Below, piece after piece: positions 17,986 to 26,402 of a stretch of 64,000 nucleotides of DNA. The notes beneath the pieces were generated by a model that was not told the DNA's origin, did no database searches, and worked only from the letters and a program-made list of their open reading frames with translations. Where the stretch lies: positions 6,032 to 70,031 of the forward strand of contig JAJVHY010000016.1 in NCBI GenBank assembly GCA_022072455.1, in the 5' to 3' direction. The position numbers and the translations under genes were made by a program. The stretch comes from Verrucomicrobiia bacterium. GTDB taxonomy: Bacteria > Verrucomicrobiota > Verrucomicrobiia > Palsa-1439. The first letter of the stretch is position 1; every line of letters starts with the position of its first letter.

Positions 17986-19382
17986 ATGTGGTACAGCCCG
18001 ACTTGTTCCTGCAACACATACCGGCCGCGCATCGCCCCCAACCATTCCGCCGCGAAGTGTCGGTAGCCGCCGGGAGATTCCATTGGAGCAGTGAGGACGA
18101 TGACCGGCCACTTCCCGCGTTCGATGCCTTGCCGGATGTGGCTGTCATCGAAGCGACCGGCGCGTTGCAAGGTCAGCAGCCCACTGGCGTTCAGCAAAAC
18201 CGGCTCACGGTCGCGACGTAAGGCAAGAGCGGGATCTTCAATCAACACCGCCTGATCAGGGACGCCAATCCGGTTCAGCAAATCCGTCCACGCCGCGGCT
18301 TCTTGCGCACGAACTTGGGCGCGCATTGTCAGACGCCTCCACCAATCGGCGGCGGTAGTTGCGCGGATGGTGGTCACGGCGGTCAAGAACACCAGCAACC
18401 CGCCCAGCACAATGTTCCGGCCCCGCCCGGTGCTCACCGCGAACGCCGTCAATAAACACGCCAGCGCATACGGCTCCAAAAAGTAATTATCGCCGGCCCC
18501 AGTCCCACCGGAACTTATCACCGCCCACGCCAACGCGAATCCGAAGTACCAGCGCCAGGCCGCCGGCGCGGTGGCGGCACCCCAGAAACCAGTCAACCAC
18601 ACAACCCCGCCGCCGAGCAGGGTCAACCAAAGAACCACTCCCAGCCGGTCAAAACTATATTGCCGCGCCAACCCCTGCACGGGATTCAGCCAAAACAAAT
18701 CGCCCCAGGCGAATTGGGCGGCCATCAAGCCCAACCCCCCGACCACGATAAACCCGCCGCCGAGTTTCCCCACATTCTGCCAACGCCGGCCGGCGAGTTC
18801 CGCCGCGAGCAACGCGAGCCAGACGAGACCGCCGTTTTGTTTGTGAAACGCAGCGCCCACCGCGAGGATCGCCGCCGTCACCAACCACCCCCGCCGGTAT
18901 GCCCAGAGCGCGGCCAGCGAGAATAAGATCAGCAGCGCATCTGGGCGGGCCGCGTGGGCGCTGTGAATCGAGATCGCACCAGCCAACCACAATAATCCCG
19001 CCATGGCCGCCGTGTCCCATGTTCCGCCGGCTTGCCGGAGGAGCGCCACGAGGCAAACCGCCACGCCGATCCATGCGAGATAGACATAGACCCGTGTGAT
19101 GAAAATTGTTTGGTCGTCAGTGGCGGACAGCCACCGGCTCAACGTTCCCGGCACGAGGTAGAAGGCCGGCATGTATAACGCAAGCACATGTGGCGGTTGC
19201 CGGTAATCTCGATAGAGGGTTTCGCCGCGTTGCACTCGCAACATGCTGCAGAGCATCTCCGCTTCGTCGCCCATGTTGCCGCCGTTCTTGTTCAAGTCCG
19301 CCAGCAACCGGATCTGCAACAAACCCGCCGCCACCGCGGCCAGCAGGAAGACGGTCCAGAAGGTTGGTCGCCCCCAGCGCAA
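17970..19382 (-). CDS. GT39-like membrane glycosyltransferase, co-directional with the sigma-54 regulator
   Basis: A 470-residue polytopic protein with the clearest GT-C motif of the cluster: 'NMGDEAEMLCSMLRVQRGE' in the first periplasmic loop (an acidic DE pair, as in ArnT/PMT proteins), followed by 'YRQPPHVLALYMPAFYL' and 'SAHAARPDALLILFSL'. The C-terminal 100 residues are soluble and include 'PVIVLTAPMESPGGYRHF'. It starts 7 bases after the stop of the sigma-54 response regulator and is almost certainly in its operon. A role in surface glycan or pilin glycosylation is inferred from context. Confidence 0.7.
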   Translation of the reverse strand: MRWGRPTFWTVFLLAAVAAGLLQIRLLADLNKNGGNMGDEAEMLCSMLRVQRGETLYRDYRQPPHVLALYMPAFYLVPGTLSRWLSATDDQTIFITRVYVYLAWIGVAVCLVALLRQAGGTWDTAAMAGLLWLAGAISIHSAHAARPDALLILFSLAALWAYRRGWLVTAAILAVGAAFHKQNGGLVWLALLAAELAGRRWQNVGKLGGGFIVVGGLGLMAAQFAWGDLFWLNPVQGLARQYSFDRLGVVLWLTLLGGGVVWLTGFWGAATAPAAWRWYFGFALAWAVISSGGTGAGDNYFLEPYALACLLTAFAVSTGRGRNIVLGGLLVFLTAVTTIRATTAADWWRRLTMRAQVRAQEAAAWTDLLNRIGVPDQAVLIEDPALALRRDREPVLLNASGLLTLQRAGRFDDSHIRQGIERGKWPVIVLTAPMESPGGYRHFAAEWLGAMRGRYVLQEQVGLYHIYRRE

Positions 19383-19389
19383 TCAAACC

Positions 19390-20781
19390 TCAGCGCACGG
19401 CATCGGGGTCAATGTCGTATTTTTTGAGCTTCGCGTAGAGGGTGGTGCGGCTGATGTCGAGCATCGCGGCGGCGCGCTTGATGTTGCCACCATGTTGCCG
19501 GAGGGCGTTGAGGACGATTTGTTTTTCCGGTTCGCCAAGTTGCCCCGCCAGAGTGACCGCCGGCGTTTCCTGCACAGGGGCATCGAGAATGCGTTTTGGT
19601 AGGTCACTCCGGTCAATCAATGCCGATTTGGCGAGGACAACCGCTTGGAGGATGACGTTTTCGAGTTCCCGAACATTGCCGGGCCAGTGGTAGCCATTCA
19701 AAGTCGCGATGGCGGTGTCGGTAAAACCGCGCATGTCTTTGGAGTTTTGCCGGGCAAACCGGCGGAGAAATTCCATCGCCAACAAGGGGATGTCTTCGCT
19801 GCGGTGGCGGAGGGGGGGGAGGTCGATCTGGACAACGTTGAGGCGGTGGTAGAGGTCTTCGCGAAAGTTGCCGGCACCGATGAGTTCTTCGAGGGGTTTG
19901 TTGGTCGCGGAGACAATCCGCACGTCCACGGAGATCGGTTTGGTTCCGCCGACACGCTCGAAATTGCGGGATTGGAGCACTCGAAGGAGTTTGGCTTGGA
20001 CGTTGAGGTCAATGTTGGCGACTTCGTCGAGGAAGAAGGTCCCCCCGTTGGCCCGTTCGAAACGCCCGATGTGCCGGTCGGTGGCGCCGGTAAAAGCACC
20101 TTTTTCATGACCAAACAGTTCGCTTTCGAGTAGTTCCCGCGCCAACGCGGAGCAGTCGAGGGTGACGAACGGTTTGCCATGCCGGACGCTGGCTTCGTGG
20201 ACGGCGCGGGCGACGAGCTCTTTGCCAGTGCCGGTTTCGCCATGGATGAGAACGTTAGCTGTGCTGTCGGCAATAGTTTGGATGAGTTCGAAGATGTCCC
20301 GCATTCGGTCATTTTGGCTTAAAATGCCGTAAAACCCTTGCACCGGTGACGCCAAGACGCCTCGACTGCGTGGATCAGCCGGCTGAGACGAACCGACGTA
20401 GGTGCCGTGTTGCTGGATGGTGCGGCGGATTTTATCCCGGAGGGTGGAGAGCGCGACCGCTTCGTGGCATTTCTCGATGTAATCCAAAACTCCGAGTCTG
20501 GTCGCATGCACAGCTTGGCTAATGGACGGCTTGGCGGTATGGATCAAAATTCCCGATTGAGGAAACATCTGACGGAGCTGCTCCAGCAAGGCCGTGCCAT
20601 CGACGCCGGGCAGATTGACCTCGGCGATGAGCAGGTCAATCGAGTGAACCTCAAGTAAGAGAAACGCGTCAGGAGCAGAGTTGGCGGAGAAAACTTCGTA
20701 GTTGTCGGGTATCAACAACTCGGAAAGCGTGAGCGTCCAAGTGGCGTCCGAGTCTATGACAAGAATTTTAGCTCTGGGCAT
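19390..20781 (-). CDS. NtrC-family sigma-54-dependent response regulator with Glu at the phospho-site
   Basis: A 463-residue regulator made of a receiver domain (1-120), an AAA+ sigma-54 activation domain (about 155-390) and a Fis-type HTH (about 420-460). Walker A is '[16 protein letters not shown]', the sigma-54 contact loop is a perfect 'GAFTGA', and 'GTFFLDEVANIDLN' is Walker B. The receiver has Glu54 ('LIAEVNLPG') where the phosphorylated Asp normally sits, which often mimics the active state. The HTH ends 'KRAAAMLDISRTTLYAKLKK'. It is followed in the same operon by a GT39-like gene and preceded by a sigma-54-like promoter. A role in controlling the nearby Tad genes is inferred. Confidence 0.93.
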   Translation of the reverse strand: MPRAKILVIDSDATWTLTLSELLIPDNYEVFSANSAPDAFLLLEVHSIDLLIAEVNLPGVDGTALLEQLRQMFPQSGILIHTAKPSISQAVHATRLGVLDYIEKCHEAVALSTLRDKIRRTIQQHGTYVGSSQPADPRSRGVLASPVQGFYGILSQNDRMRDIFELIQTIADSTANVLIHGETGTGKELVARAVHEASVRHGKPFVTLDCSALARELLESELFGHEKGAFTGATDRHIGRFERANGGTFFLDEVANIDLNVQAKLLRVLQSRNFERVGGTKPISVDVRIVSATNKPLEELIGAGNFREDLYHRLNVVQIDLPPLRHRSEDIPLLAMEFLRRFARQNSKDMRGFTDTAIATLNGYHWPGNVRELENVILQAVVLAKSALIDRSDLPKRILDAPVQETPAVTLAGQLGEPEKQIVLNALRQHGGNIKRAAAMLDISRTTLYAKLKKYDIDPDAVR

Positions 20782-20817
20782 GTGCGGTGCGCCTTGATCG
20801 GGCTACACTACATGTCA

Positions 20818-20833
20818 AGCAACCTGTGCGCCA
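20818..20833 (-). promoter_or_regulatory. Sigma-54 (-24/-12) promoter candidate for the response-regulator operon
   Basis: The minus strand reads TGGCGCACAGGTTGCT, matching TGGCACGNNNNTTGCW at 10 of 12 defined positions with exact GG/GC spacing. The predicted start near 20808 is about 27 bases before the ATG. It suggests autoregulation or control by another sigma-54 activator. Confidence 0.5.
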
Positions 20834-20907
20834 CAACACAACTCGCTGATTTGCAGCAGGTCCGACTTGGGGGAGTTAATAAACCGCAGGGAGAGATGTG
20901 TCAAGGA

Positions 20908-20944
20908 TGTCAGTGCCCACTGGACACTATTGAACATGTCCTCA
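20908..20944. promoter_or_regulatory. Putative enhancer sites upstream of the regulator gene
   Basis: TGTCAGTGCCCACTGGACA (20908-20926) is an imperfect inverted repeat of TGTCcAGTG/CACTGGACA type. It is followed by TGAACATGTCCTCA (20931-20944), which shares TGAACATGT with the site upstream of flp. They lie 75-110 bases upstream of the -24 element. Confidence 0.3.
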
Positions 20945-20946
20945 CA

Positions 20947-21729
20947 TCACATTCCCATGATCTCGTAACCCGAATCAACGTAGAGGACCTGTCCCGTTGT
21001 GGCAGTGGACATATCACTGGCGAGAAAGAGTCCAGCGTCACCGAGTTCCCGGCCTTCGATGTTACGTTTTAAGGGGGCGTGCTCCTCGTAGTACTTCAAC
21101 ATCGAGGTGAACCCGGCAATCCCGCGGGCGGCCAAAGTGTTGACGGGGCCGGCACTGATGGCGTTACAGCGGATTTTCTTCGGGCCCAAATCATAGGCGA
21201 GGTAGCGGACTGATGCTTCAAGGGCCGCCTTGGCCACACCCATGACATTATAATGAGGAATGACTTTCACTGCGCCATAATAGCTCATCGCAATGATTGA
21301 TCCGCCATTCGGCATCAATGGCGCAGCCCCCCGGGCAAGAGCAACCAGAGAATACGCGCTGACATCATGAGCAACCCGGAAAGCTTCACGGCTGGTGTTG
21401 ATGAAAAGGCCTTCGAGCGCATCTTTCGGGGCAAACGCGACGGAATGCAGAACGATGTCGAGTGTTCCAAAATCCTTGCCCAAACTATCAAAGACGCGAG
21501 TTATGTCTTCATCCCGCGTCACATCACAAGGATAGAGGGGAGTACCCGGTCCAAATGTCCCTGTCAGTTCTTCGACATTCTCCTTGAGACGCTCCCCTTG
21601 GTAAGTGAACGCCAGTTGTGCTCCGGCGTCCGCCAACGCCTGGGCAATCGCCCAAGCAATCGAACGTTTATTGGCGACACCAAAAACCACACCTTTTTTG
21701 CCCGCAAGTATTTTGGGACTCGATTCCAT
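20947..21729 (-). CDS. fabI: Enoyl-[acyl-carrier-protein] reductase (NADH), FabI
   Basis: Final reductase of the fatty-acid elongation cycle, reducing trans-2-enoyl-ACP with NAD(P)H. A 260-residue SDR protein with the FabI-type nucleotide site 'GVANKRSIAWAIAQALADAGA', 'LHSVAFAPKDALEG' and the catalytic Tyr-x6-Lys in 'YNVMGVAKAAL' preceded by 'MSYYGAVKVIPH'. The C-terminus 'QVLYVDSGYEIMGM' is typical. The ATG at 21729 starts the conserved protein; the longer frame adds 67 unconserved residues. It lies upstream of the sigma-54 regulator on the same strand, 165 bases away, so it is probably a separate unit. Confidence 0.95.
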   Translation of the reverse strand: MESSPKILAGKKGVVFGVANKRSIAWAIAQALADAGAQLAFTYQGERLKENVEELTGTFGPGTPLYPCDVTRDEDITRVFDSLGKDFGTLDIVLHSVAFAPKDALEGLFINTSREAFRVAHDVSAYSLVALARGAAPLMPNGGSIIAMSYYGAVKVIPHYNVMGVAKAALEASVRYLAYDLGPKKIRCNAISAGPVNTLAARGIAGFTSMLKYYEEHAPLKRNIEGRELGDAGLFLASDMSTATTGQVLYVDSGYEIMGM

Positions 21730-22019
21730 GGGCGGGATTTTGTGGGAAAGCTCACACCCAGTCAAGCGCAACCACAAAAGGTAGCTGAATTTTCGGCGGC
21801 GGTTGCGGCGACAAATGTGAGGAAACCGCTGTGCCACAACGATAAGACGATGGGTTCTGGCACAAATGATAACATAACGTTGACCCAATCCCCCACCATC
21901 CATCGCACCAAACTGTGCCCAGTCGCCCAATCGTCAGAGCCACCCCGTTCACATACAGATTTGGCCGACAGCGCCAGTCCAGCGGCCAACTTCGCCGTTG
22001 GGCATGGGCCAATTTGTGC

Positions 22020-23423
22020 CTACCACTTCAGCTTCACCAACTCTGGCTTCACAACTTTGCCCATCGCATTTCGCGGAAGCGACTCCATAACGGCCAACCG
22101 CGACGGCACCTTGTACGTCGCCAAGCGCTGTTTTGCCCACTCACGCAATTCGTCGAGCTGCAAATTCCCGACAATCGCCACACACACGCGCTCGCCCCAC
22201 TCCGAATCGGGCACGCCAACGACCGCGCATTCCTTGATCGCGGGATGTTCGCGCAACGTCTCTTCGATCTCCAGCGCGGAAACCTTGTAACCGCCGGTCT
22301 TGATGATGTCGATCGAACTGCGCCCGAGCATCCGGTACATCCCGTTCTCGAACACCGCCACGTCGCCGGTCAGAAACCACCCATCGCAAAACGCCTTCGC
22401 CGTCGCCTCCGGTCGATTCCAGTATTCGCGGAACACCCCCGGCCCGCGCACCCAAATCTCCGCCGGTTCACCGACCAGTTTGACTTCGATGCCCGGCAAC
22501 GGCGTGCCGACGTAACCCGGTCGCCGTTCGCCATGCAGTGGGTTCGAGAGAATCATGCCGGTCTCGGTCATGCCATAACGTTCGAGCAACGTGTGGCCGG
22601 TCAGTTCGCGCCAACGTTCCAACGTCGAAACCGGCAACGCAGCCGAACCGCAGACCATCAACCGAATATGACTGTAATCGCCAGCCCGCGGTTTCGCGGC
22701 CAGCCGCGTATAAATTGTCGGTACGGCCATGAAAAGCGTAAGTTCGCGTGACGCCAGCCGGTCCCAAACTTTTTCCGCATCAAACTCCGGCAGCATCTCG
22801 CAGGTTGCGCCAACCGACAACGCACAAAGCAACACATTCACAATTCCGTGGACGTGATGCAGCGGCAGCACGTGCAAAATGTGGTCGTTCGCCGTCCACT
22901 CCCACGCGGTGACGAGGCTGGCGATCTGCGCTTCGAGATTCGCGTGCGTCGTGACGACGGCCTTGGGTTTGCTCGTGGTGCCGCTCGTGTAGACCAGCAT
23001 CGCCCGCCGGTCGAGTGTCAGCTCCGGCAAATTCCCCTGCCCTGTCTCGCCGGTCAGCAGAAACCGCAGCCCAAGCTTCTCCGCCAGCGGCCGCAAGCGG
23101 GTTGCGAACTGCGGATGCGCCACAACAATACTGGCTTGGGAATCGGTGAGCACATACTCCAACTCCGGCGCCGGATGATGCATGCACAACGGCACCGCTA
23201 TCCCCCCGGCCCGCCAGACGCCCCATTGCGTCGCGACGTAGTGGATCCCGGACGGAATCAGAAACGCCACGCGGCCGCCGCGCAAATCGTCCGCCCCGTC
23301 AAGCAACCGACCCGCAACACCGGCCGACAATTCAAGCAACTGCCGGTACGAGAATGTTCCTTCGGGCGCAATGATTGCGCGCCGGTCGCCGGCCTGCCGC
23401 GCTCGTTCGAAAAGTGGAATCAT
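22020..23423 (-). CDS. Acyl-CoA synthetase of the malonyl-CoA synthetase (MatB/ACSF3) type
   Basis: A 467-residue ANL-superfamily ligase that activates a carboxylate as an adenylate and passes it to CoA. Visible motifs are the P-loop 'VYTSGTTSKPKAVVTTH', 'PLHHVHGIVNVLLCALSVG', 'ERYGMTETGMILSNP', 'GWFLTGDVAVF' and the hinge/catalytic region 'GRSSIDIIKTGGYKVSALE', with the terminal Lys in 'NAMGKVVK'. The short length and the 'SSIDIIK(T/S)GGYK' and 'HVHG' wording fit malonyl-CoA synthetase better than long-chain ligases. The start overlaps the AraC stop (ATGA). Malonate as substrate is an inference; fabI lies 290 bases downstream. Confidence 0.8.
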   Translation of the reverse strand: MIPLFERARQAGDRRAIIAPEGTFSYRQLLELSAGVAGRLLDGADDLRGGRVAFLIPSGIHYVATQWGVWRAGGIAVPLCMHHPAPELEYVLTDSQASIVVAHPQFATRLRPLAEKLGLRFLLTGETGQGNLPELTLDRRAMLVYTSGTTSKPKAVVTTHANLEAQIASLVTAWEWTANDHILHVLPLHHVHGIVNVLLCALSVGATCEMLPEFDAEKVWDRLASRELTLFMAVPTIYTRLAAKPRAGDYSHIRLMVCGSAALPVSTLERWRELTGHTLLERYGMTETGMILSNPLHGERRPGYVGTPLPGIEVKLVGEPAEIWVRGPGVFREYWNRPEATAKAFCDGWFLTGDVAVFENGMYRMLGRSSIDIIKTGGYKVSALEIEETLREHPAIKECAVVGVPDSEWGERVCVAIVGNLQLDELREWAKQRLATYKVPSRLAVMESLPRNAMGKVVKPELVKLKW

Positions 23424-24169
23424 CCGCGCATCTTATCGGACGATGAACGTTGGCGCAATGCGCCGGGTGTGGTCTGGAAATATTGCCGGAAGAGCCGACA
23501 AAGCCGGTATTCATCCCCCAACCCAACGCGCGGAGCGATTTCCTTTAACGACAAAGCGGTCGTCAGCAGCAGATCGCGGGCGGTTTGGAGACGGATATGC
23601 CGGACATCCTCCAACGGGGTGCGACCGGTCAGCGCTTTGTACCGGCGGATGAGGTGGAACTTGCTCAGGCCGGCTTTGGCGGCGAGATGATCGAGCGTAA
23701 TGGAGTCGGCAAGATGTTGTCGGATGTGGGTGCGCAGTCCAGTCACTAGTGGATCATCCGGATGAGTCACGAGCCGGTTGAACTCCGTCAGAATCGCGTG
23801 GAGCAACGGTTGGCCGGGGCAGTGGACATCGCGGTCAGCCAGGAGCCAACGGGACATTTCGCCAATGCGGCCCAACGTGTCGCTGAGTTGGAGCGGCCAG
23901 TGCGCCGGCAATTCCTGCCAAGTCCAACTCATAAAGATCGTTTCGGCCGGGGCGCGGGAGTTGACCCATTCGCAATGGACAACGCCGGCGGGATACCAGA
24001 GCAGTTCACTGGCGCGGGCAGTGCGGATTTGGTCGCGAATCTCGACGTAAATCTGGCCGCGTTGAACGACGATCAACTCGTGGAACGCGTGCGAGTGATG
24101 CGCCATTTCCCAGCGGGGATCGGGGAGTAAATGGCCGACACCAAGATACCGGGCGGTGGTGAGGTTCAT
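23420..24169 (-). CDS. AraC-family transcriptional regulator
   Basis: A 249-residue regulator with an N-terminal cupin-like effector domain ('HSHAFHELIVVQRGQIYVEI', residues 25-45) and a C-terminal double HTH ('LDHLAAKAGLSKFHLIRRYK' and 'LKEIAPRVGLGDEYRLCRLF'). It starts at an ATG two codons into the longest frame. It is translationally coupled (ATGA) to the acyl-CoA synthetase and divergent from the sugar-oxidoreductase gene, with only 75 bases between the two starts. It could therefore control either unit. The cupin suggests a small-molecule or sugar ligand. Confidence 0.88.
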   Translation of the reverse strand: MNLTTARYLGVGHLLPDPRWEMAHHSHAFHELIVVQRGQIYVEIRDQIRTARASELLWYPAGVVHCEWVNSRAPAETIFMSWTWQELPAHWPLQLSDTLGRIGEMSRWLLADRDVHCPGQPLLHAILTEFNRLVTHPDDPLVTGLRTHIRQHLADSITLDHLAAKAGLSKFHLIRRYKALTGRTPLEDVRHIRLQTARDLLLTTALSLKEIAPRVGLGDEYRLCRLFRQYFQTTPGALRQRSSSDKMRG

Positions 24170-24244
24170 GGGCAATTTTCGACAAAACTAAGCAATCCGC
24201 ACCATTGCCGGCAAGCCGCGAGTTGCAGTAAGTGTGCGTCACCA

Positions 24245-25300
24245 ATGAGCACAAAAATCAAAATCGGATTTGTCGGAGTCGGGGCGATGGGGCAAGGCGC
24301 GCACTTGCGAAATTACCTGCTGGTGCCGGAGTGCGAAGTGGTCGCCCTCGCCGAAGTGAAACAGGAGCTGGCGCGCAAGGTCGCAGCCCGGTGGGGCATT
24401 GCGCATGTCTACGCGTCGCACGCCGAGATGTTGGCAAAGGAGCAGCTTGACGGCATCGTGGCGTCTCAGCCGTTTACCCGGCATGGGACGTTGATTCCCG
24501 AATTGCTGCAAGCCGGTAAGCCGGTCTTCACCGAAAAGCCGATTGCCGGGTCGGTTGAGATGGGTGAGAAAATCGTCGCCGCCACGCAGGCGAACCACAC
24601 GTGGATGATGATCGGCTATCACAAGCGCTCCGATCCCGCGACGATGTACGCCAAGGCCGAGATTAACCGGCTGAAGCAGTCCGGTGAGCTGGGCAAGTTA
24701 CGGTACATTCGCATCCTGATGCCGGCGGGCGACTGGGTGGCCAATGGCTTCAACCAAAACCTCGGCAGCACCGATCCCAACCCGGCACTGCAGTGGGACG
24801 CGCCGGCCAAGGACATGGACAAGGCCACGAATGATGCCTACACCGGGTTCGTGAATTATTACATTCACCAGGTGAACCTGATGCGCCACCTGCTCGGCGA
24901 GACGTGGCAGGCGACCTATGCCGACAAAGCGGGCGTCCTCCTGGCCGGTGAGAGCGCCAGCGGCGTGACTTGCACCATCGAAATGAGTCCGTACCAGACG
25001 ACGATTGACTGGCAGGAGTCGGCCTTGGTTTGTTTCGAACGCGGCTGGGTGAAACTTTCGTTACCGGCGCCATTGGCATTCACGCGGCCCGGTCAGGTCG
25101 AGATTTTCCGCGACCCCGGCAAGGGCGTGACGCCGAAGACGGAAATCCCGCAACTGCCGTGGGTCCACGCGATGTGGCAGCAAGCCACGAATTTTGTCGC
25201 CGCCGTCGCCGGCAAACAGCCGACGATGTGTTCAGCCGAGGACGCATTAGCCGACATCCAACTCGCCCGCGAATACATCCGGCTCAAGACCGGTAAGTGA
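24245..25300 (+). CDS. Gfo/Idh/MocA-family oxidoreductase
   Basis: A 351-residue NAD(P)-dependent sugar or inositol dehydrogenase-like protein. The Rossmann motif 'GFVGVGAMGQGAHLRNY' begins at residue 6, and the diagnostic 'TEKPIAGSVEMG' (the EKP motif) is near residue 98. The C-terminal domain includes 'NYYIHQVNLMRHLLGE', where the catalytic His is expected. The start used is the ATG that opens the Rossmann fold; a longer frame would add 38 unconserved residues. It is the first gene of a three-gene sugar unit, followed after 19 bases by the FG-GAP protein. Substrate not identifiable. Confidence 0.9.
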   Translation: MSTKIKIGFVGVGAMGQGAHLRNYLLVPECEVVALAEVKQELARKVAARWGIAHVYASHAEMLAKEQLDGIVASQPFTRHGTLIPELLQAGKPVFTEKPIAGSVEMGEKIVAATQANHTWMMIGYHKRSDPATMYAKAEINRLKQSGELGKLRYIRILMPAGDWVANGFNQNLGSTDPNPALQWDAPAKDMDKATNDAYTGFVNYYIHQVNLMRHLLGETWQATYADKAGVLLAGESASGVTCTIEMSPYQTTIDWQESALVCFERGWVKLSLPAPLAFTRPGQVEIFRDPGKGVTPKTEIPQLPWVHAMWQQATNFVAAVAGKQPTMCSAEDALADIQLAREYIRLKTGK

Positions 25301-25319
25301 GAATCAGGAGACCACAACA

Positions 25320-26399
25320 ATGCCTGTGAAATGGAAGAAGGTTTGGATCGCCGACGAAAATTACGAGTCGGCCGGGGTGTTCGACGTGAACAACGACGGC
25401 GTGCTCGACCTTGTTTCCGGCGCGTTCTGGTATCAGGGGCCGGACTTCCGCAAGAAACACAACGTCGGGCCGGTCAGCAAACACGGCGAGTACTACGACG
25501 ATTTCTCGACAATCGCGCTGGATGTGAATGGCGATGGCTACCTCGATTTCATTACCGGTGGCTGGTGGGGTAACACGCTCCGCTGGCGCGAAAATCCCAA
25601 GGGCGATCCGAAAAAGGAATGGCCGGTGCATGTGATCGCCGAAGTCGGCAACGTCGAAACGACGCGGGCGTGGGATTTGGATGGCGACGGGCAGATTGAG
25701 ATTGTGCCGAATACGCCGATGCGCCGGGAAGTGCGGGCATTCAAACTCGTCGCCCCCGGTAAGTTCGAGTGTCACACGTTATACACTTTCCCGGAAAAAC
25801 AAGGGCAAGGTCACGGCCTCGGCTGCGGCGACATCGCCGGCAACGGACGCCACGATATTGTGCTCTGCCGGGGTTGGTTGGAAGCGCCGGCCGATCCTTG
25901 GAAGGGACAGTGGATTTGGCACGAGGAATTCCCGAAGCCGCCGTGGGGTTGGTCGGCGAGTGTGCCGATGTTGGTGGTGGATGTGAATGGTGACGGTAAG
26001 AACGAACTAATCACCGGCAACGCGCACGGGTATGGGTTGTGGTGGAGCGAGCGGCGCGATGGAACATGGATTCATCATCCGATTGATTTGGACTGCGCGC
26101 AGTACCACGATTTGCAATGGGTGGATATTGACGGGGACGGAAAACCCGAACTGGTGACCGGCAAGCGGCACCGCGCGCATTGCGGCAACGAAGCCGGTGA
26201 GTGGGATGACCTGGGGATCTATTACTTCAAGTGGACCGGGAACGGCTTCACCAAGCAGGTGATCGAGTACGGCCCCATCGGCACCGGCAAAGGCTGCGGG
26301 ATTCATTTTGCCGTGGCGGATTTACGCGGGACAGGCCGGTTGGATTTGATCGCGCCCGGCAAGGGCGGGTTGTACGTGTTTTTCAACGAAGGGAAATAA
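25320..26399 (+). CDS. FG-GAP/VCBS-repeat beta-propeller protein
   Basis: A 359-residue protein built from repeated calcium-binding 'DxNxDGxxD' units: 'DVNNDGVLDLVSG', 'DVNGDGYLDFITG', 'DLDGDGQIEIVPN', 'DVNGDGKNELITG' and 'DIDGDGKPELVTG', plus a final 'DLRGTGRLDLIAPG'. It should form a seven-bladed propeller. No signal peptide is seen with this start, which is unusual because such proteins are mostly secreted, so either export is atypical or it works in the cytoplasm. It lies between the Gfo/Idh and GH4 genes (19- and 3-base gaps), which suggests a sugar-binding or lyase-like role. Not assignable to an enzyme class. Confidence 0.85.
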   Translation: MPVKWKKVWIADENYESAGVFDVNNDGVLDLVSGAFWYQGPDFRKKHNVGPVSKHGEYYDDFSTIALDVNGDGYLDFITGGWWGNTLRWRENPKGDPKKEWPVHVIAEVGNVETTRAWDLDGDGQIEIVPNTPMRREVRAFKLVAPGKFECHTLYTFPEKQGQGHGLGCGDIAGNGRHDIVLCRGWLEAPADPWKGQWIWHEEFPKPPWGWSASVPMLVVDVNGDGKNELITGNAHGYGLWWSERRDGTWIHHPIDLDCAQYHDLQWVDIDGDGKPELVTGKRHRAHCGNEAGEWDDLGIYYFKWTGNGFTKQVIEYGPIGTGKGCGIHFAVADLRGTGRLDLIAPGKGGLYVFFNEGK

Positions 26400-26402
26400 G
26401 TC

